Shown here in pieces: positions 6,839-8,175 of a stretch of 8,175 nucleotides of DNA. The notes below the pieces were generated by a model, which was not told the origin of the DNA, did not search any database, and saw only the letters and a list, made by a program, of their open reading frames with translations. The DNA is from Oscillospiraceae bacterium (GTDB lineage: Bacteria; Bacillota; Clostridia; Oscillospirales; Acutalibacteraceae): contig JAISRF010000245.1 of assembly GCA_031273775.1 (NCBI GenBank), positions 1-8,175 on the forward strand. Reading direction: 5' to 3'. The translations under genes were made by a program, and so were the position numbers. Positions within the stretch are counted from its first letter, which is position 1; the number at the start of each line of letters is the position of its first letter.

Positions 6839-7585
6839 ATGTCAAACGCCGTTATTTCGGTTCGGGACGTCTCCATGGACTTTAACATGACCAAGGAAAA
6901 GGTGGATAACCTTAAGGAATATTTCATAAAGCTGGTAAAACAACAGCTCCGGTTCGAAAAATTCACCGCCGTGAGCCACGTTTCTTTCGATGTTTTGCGC
7001 GGCGAGGTTTTTGGCATTGTCGGTCTGAACGGTTCCGGCAAAAGCACCATGTTAAAAATTATTTCCGGCATATTAAAGCCCACCTTAGGAAGTGTGGAGG
7101 TCAAGGGCACTATCTCCCCGCTGATTGAACTGGGGGCGGGTTTCGACCCCGAGTTAACCGCTCGCGAAAACGTGTTTTTAAATGGTTCCGTACTGGGTTT
7201 CCCCCGCTCGCTGATTAAAGAAAAGTACAAAGAGATTATTGACTTCGCCGAATTGCATGAGTTTCAGGACGTGGCGATTAAGAACTTTTCCAGCGGCATG
7301 TACGCGCGGCTTGGCTTTTCCATTGCGACCTTGGTCAGGCCGGACATTTTAATTGTGGACGAAATTCTTTCCGTGGGCGATTTTTTGTTCCAGCGCAAGT
7401 GCGAGGAGAGGATTCGCGACATGATGAGCGGCGGCACCACGGTCATTCTCGTCACCCACGACATCGACCAGATTCAGCGCCTGTGCAGCCGTGTGGCGTG
7501 GCTGGAAAAAGGCAAACTGCGGGAGCTTGGCGCGACCGCTCAGATCTGCCCGAAGTACATTGCCGCCGGAAGTGAGGGCAATTGA
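6839..7585 (+). CDS. wzt: Polysaccharide export ABC transporter ATPase, short Wzt/TagH type
   Basis: This 248-residue protein is the nucleotide-binding subunit that powers the permease encoded upstream. It has Walker A GLNGSGKST (62-70), the signature NFSSGMYARLGF (149-160), Walker B DILIVDE (169-175), the D-loop SVGD (178-181) and the switch histidine (His207). Sequences such as SPLIELGAGFDPELTARENV (93-112) are characteristic of the O-antigen/teichoic-acid export subfamily. The protein ends soon after the nucleotide-binding domain, so the C-terminal carbohydrate-binding domain of long Wzt proteins is absent. The ATG at 6839 is preferred because the family N-terminus (ISVRDVSMDF) follows. 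An ATG at 6835 is out of frame and soon stops. The ribosome binding site is weak (AAGGG, 6821-6825, somewhat far upstream), and a hairpin element sits in the 73-base gap, so expression may be lower than that of the permease. The symbol is by family. Confidence 0.93.
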   Translation: MSNAVISVRDVSMDFNMTKEKVDNLKEYFIKLVKQQLRFEKFTAVSHVSFDVLRGEVFGIVGLNGSGKSTMLKIISGILKPTLGSVEVKGTISPLIELGAGFDPELTARENVFLNGSVLGFPRSLIKEKYKEIIDFAELHEFQDVAIKNFSSGMYARLGFSIATLVRPDILIVDEILSVGDFLFQRKCEERIRDMMSGGTTVILVTHDIDQIQRLCSRVAWLEKGKLRELGATAQICPKYIAAGSEGN

Positions 7586-7603
7586 GAGCTTAGAAATAAA
7601 TTT

Positions 7604-7663
7604 CCCCGCCGCAGAGCGGCGGGGTATTACCGCCGAATTACGGGGGATTCGCCCCAAGGGGCG
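7604..7663. repeat. GC-rich hairpins in the gap after the ATPase gene
   Basis: CCCCGCCGC-AGA-GCGGCGGGG (7604-7624) is a perfect 9-bp stem with a 3-base loop. CGCCCC-AA-GGGGCG (7650-7663) is a second perfect stem. On the + strand the first is followed by TATTACC, so it is a poor intrinsic terminator. It could still slow RNA polymerase or protect the upstream mRNA end. Part of this stretch resembles the element at 3834-3854, suggesting a dispersed intergenic repeat. Confidence 0.55.
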
Positions 7664-7701
7664 GGGAATTAGACCCAATCATTTATTAAAAGTTGAAAAT
7701 T

Positions 7702-7710
7702 AAGGTGGTG
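7702..7710 (+). promoter_or_regulatory. Ribosome binding site supporting a CTG start
   Basis: AAGGTGGTG differs from AAGGAGGTG at one base and ends 7 bases before a CTG at 7718. The CTG opens the frame that runs without a stop into the WbsX domain. The two GTG triplets inside the site (7705 and 7708) are out of that frame. Confidence 0.5.
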
Positions 7711-7717
7711 CAACACC

Positions 7718-8175
7718 CTGAAAAAGCTTTTTCGCCTTTTTTCAAAAGGCTTAAAAGCCCTCTTTCGCGAGGGTCCTTTCAAAACCCTTAAAAGGGTTTT
7801 TATTTTCTTGCGGCGGCGGCGCGATATCCGTGAGTTTTTACGACGTTCCCAGTTGGATTTGTCCGGGCGGTCTCCGCTTGAATGGAACTGCGATTATGAG
7901 CCGGACATGGATTTTTCCGCGTACCGGCCAAAGGTTAAAGCGCTTGCCTTTTATCTGCCTCAGTTTCACACCATCCCGGAAAATGACGAATGGTGGGGCG
8001 AAGGCTTTACGGAATGGTTCAACACAAGTAGGGCCATTCCCCGTTTTGAGGGGCATTATCAGCCGCGTGAGCCACACGATGATATTGGTACTTACGATTT
8101 GAGTGACCCTCAAACGCTAAAAAAACAGGCCGCTTTGGCCAAACGGCACGGTATTTTCGGTTTTTGTTTTTATCT
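7718..8175 (+). CDS. WbsX-family glycosyltransferase-like protein, 5' part
   Basis: The visible 152 codons run off the window. From about residue 72 the protein shows the hallmark start of the WbsX family (GH99-like glycosyltransferases of O-antigen and capsule loci): KVKALAFYLPQFHTIPEND, EWWGEGFTEWFN, GHYQPREPHDDIGTYDL and KRHGIFGFCFY. The family is linked to assembly of surface polysaccharides and suits the exporter genes just upstream. A basic, amphipathic leader (KKLFRLFSKGLKALF, then several Arg) precedes the domain and could bind the membrane surface. The frame is open from 7697 and holds no ATG or GTG before the ATG at 7907, which lies just before the domain. I chose CTG 7718 because a good ribosome binding site precedes it and the leader looks like real protein. 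TTG 7808 and ATG 7907 are alternatives without clear ribosome binding sites. The family call is firm; the start is not. Confidence 0.8.
   Translation, partial: MKKLFRLFSKGLKALFREGPFKTLKRVFIFLRRRRDIREFLRRSQLDLSGRSPLEWNCDYEPDMDFSAYRPKVKALAFYLPQFHTIPENDEWWGEGFTEWFNTSRAIPRFEGHYQPREPHDDIGTYDLSDPQTLKKQAALAKRHGIFGFCFY
7720..7801 (+). repeat. Run of perfect inverted repeats in the 5' coding end
   Basis: Five palindromes lie nearly end to end: GAAAAAGCTTTTTC (7720-7733); GCCTTTT-TTC-AAAAGGC (7734-7750); GGCTT-AA-AAGCC (7748-7759); CCCTC-TTTCGC-GAGGG (7758-7773); and AAAACCCTT-AA-AAGGGTTTT (7781-7800), which runs into TATTTTC. The last looks like an intrinsic terminator with few GC pairs. All fall in frame within the leader of the WbsX-like gene if translation starts at 7718. 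Confidence 0.7.

Noticed and set aside
7491..7703. 70-codon open frame spanning the ATPase 3' end and the following gap
   Set aside because: It overlaps the ATPase out of frame and then runs through the palindromic gap. No ribosome binding site; best explained as a repeat translated by chance.
7781..7801. Terminator ending the exporter operon before the WbsX-like gene
   Set aside because: The hairpin and T-rich stretch are real, but it has only three GC pairs and lies inside what appears to be a translated leader. It is reported as a possible attenuator rather than a plain terminator.

Overview
This looks like chromosomal DNA of a Gram-positive Clostridia bacterium, probably from the Oscillospiraceae/Ruminococcaceae. 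Three things suggest this. One protein has the zinc-ribbon + kinase-like + TM + PASTA layout typical of that group. There are strong AGGAGG-type ribosome binding sites and a TTG start. Short GC-rich palindromic elements lie between genes. The taxon is inferred from protein style, not from any marker gene.

Layout. Positions 1-317 are a divergent control region. The 5' end of an unidentified gene reads leftwards from position 40, behind a consensus-perfect sigma70-type promoter (TTGACA-N17-TATAAT) whose spacer carries an 18-bp inverted repeat. A second promoter (TTGACT-N17-TAAAAT) reads rightwards into the first complete gene. Every complete gene lies on the + strand: an ACSF2-like acyl-CoA synthetase (318-1994); a membrane PASTA protein whose kinase domain has lost its catalytic residues (2060-3805); a TIM-barrel sugar-phosphate isomerase/epimerase-like protein (3906-4715); a small Ser-rich two-TM protein starting at TTG (4811-5431); an ABC-2 polysaccharide-export permease with an extra N-terminal extracytoplasmic domain (5428-6765); its ATPase (6839-7585); and the 5' part of a WbsX-family glycosyltransferase-like protein (about 7718 to the window end).

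How they fit together. The 3' half (from 4811) is a surface-glycan module. The permease and ATPase form a Wzm/Wzt (TagG/TagH)-type exporter. The WbsX-like protein probably belongs to glycan assembly. The Ser-rich protein is translationally coupled to the permease by a 4-bp ATGA overlap. The ATPase is short and lacks the C-terminal carbohydrate-binding domain of long Wzt proteins, while the permease carries about 130 extra residues predicted to lie outside the membrane. Substrate recognition may therefore have moved to the permease or the Ser-rich partner; this is inference. The 5' half (synthetase, PASTA pseudokinase, isomerase) is collinear, but a functional link to glycan export is not shown by the sequence.

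Best candidates for something new are the PASTA pseudokinase, the Ser-rich protein/fused permease pair, and the unusual 5' end of the WbsX-like gene (probable CTG start, coding sequence built of consecutive inverted repeats). No tRNA, rRNA, CRISPR array, transposase or phage gene was seen.
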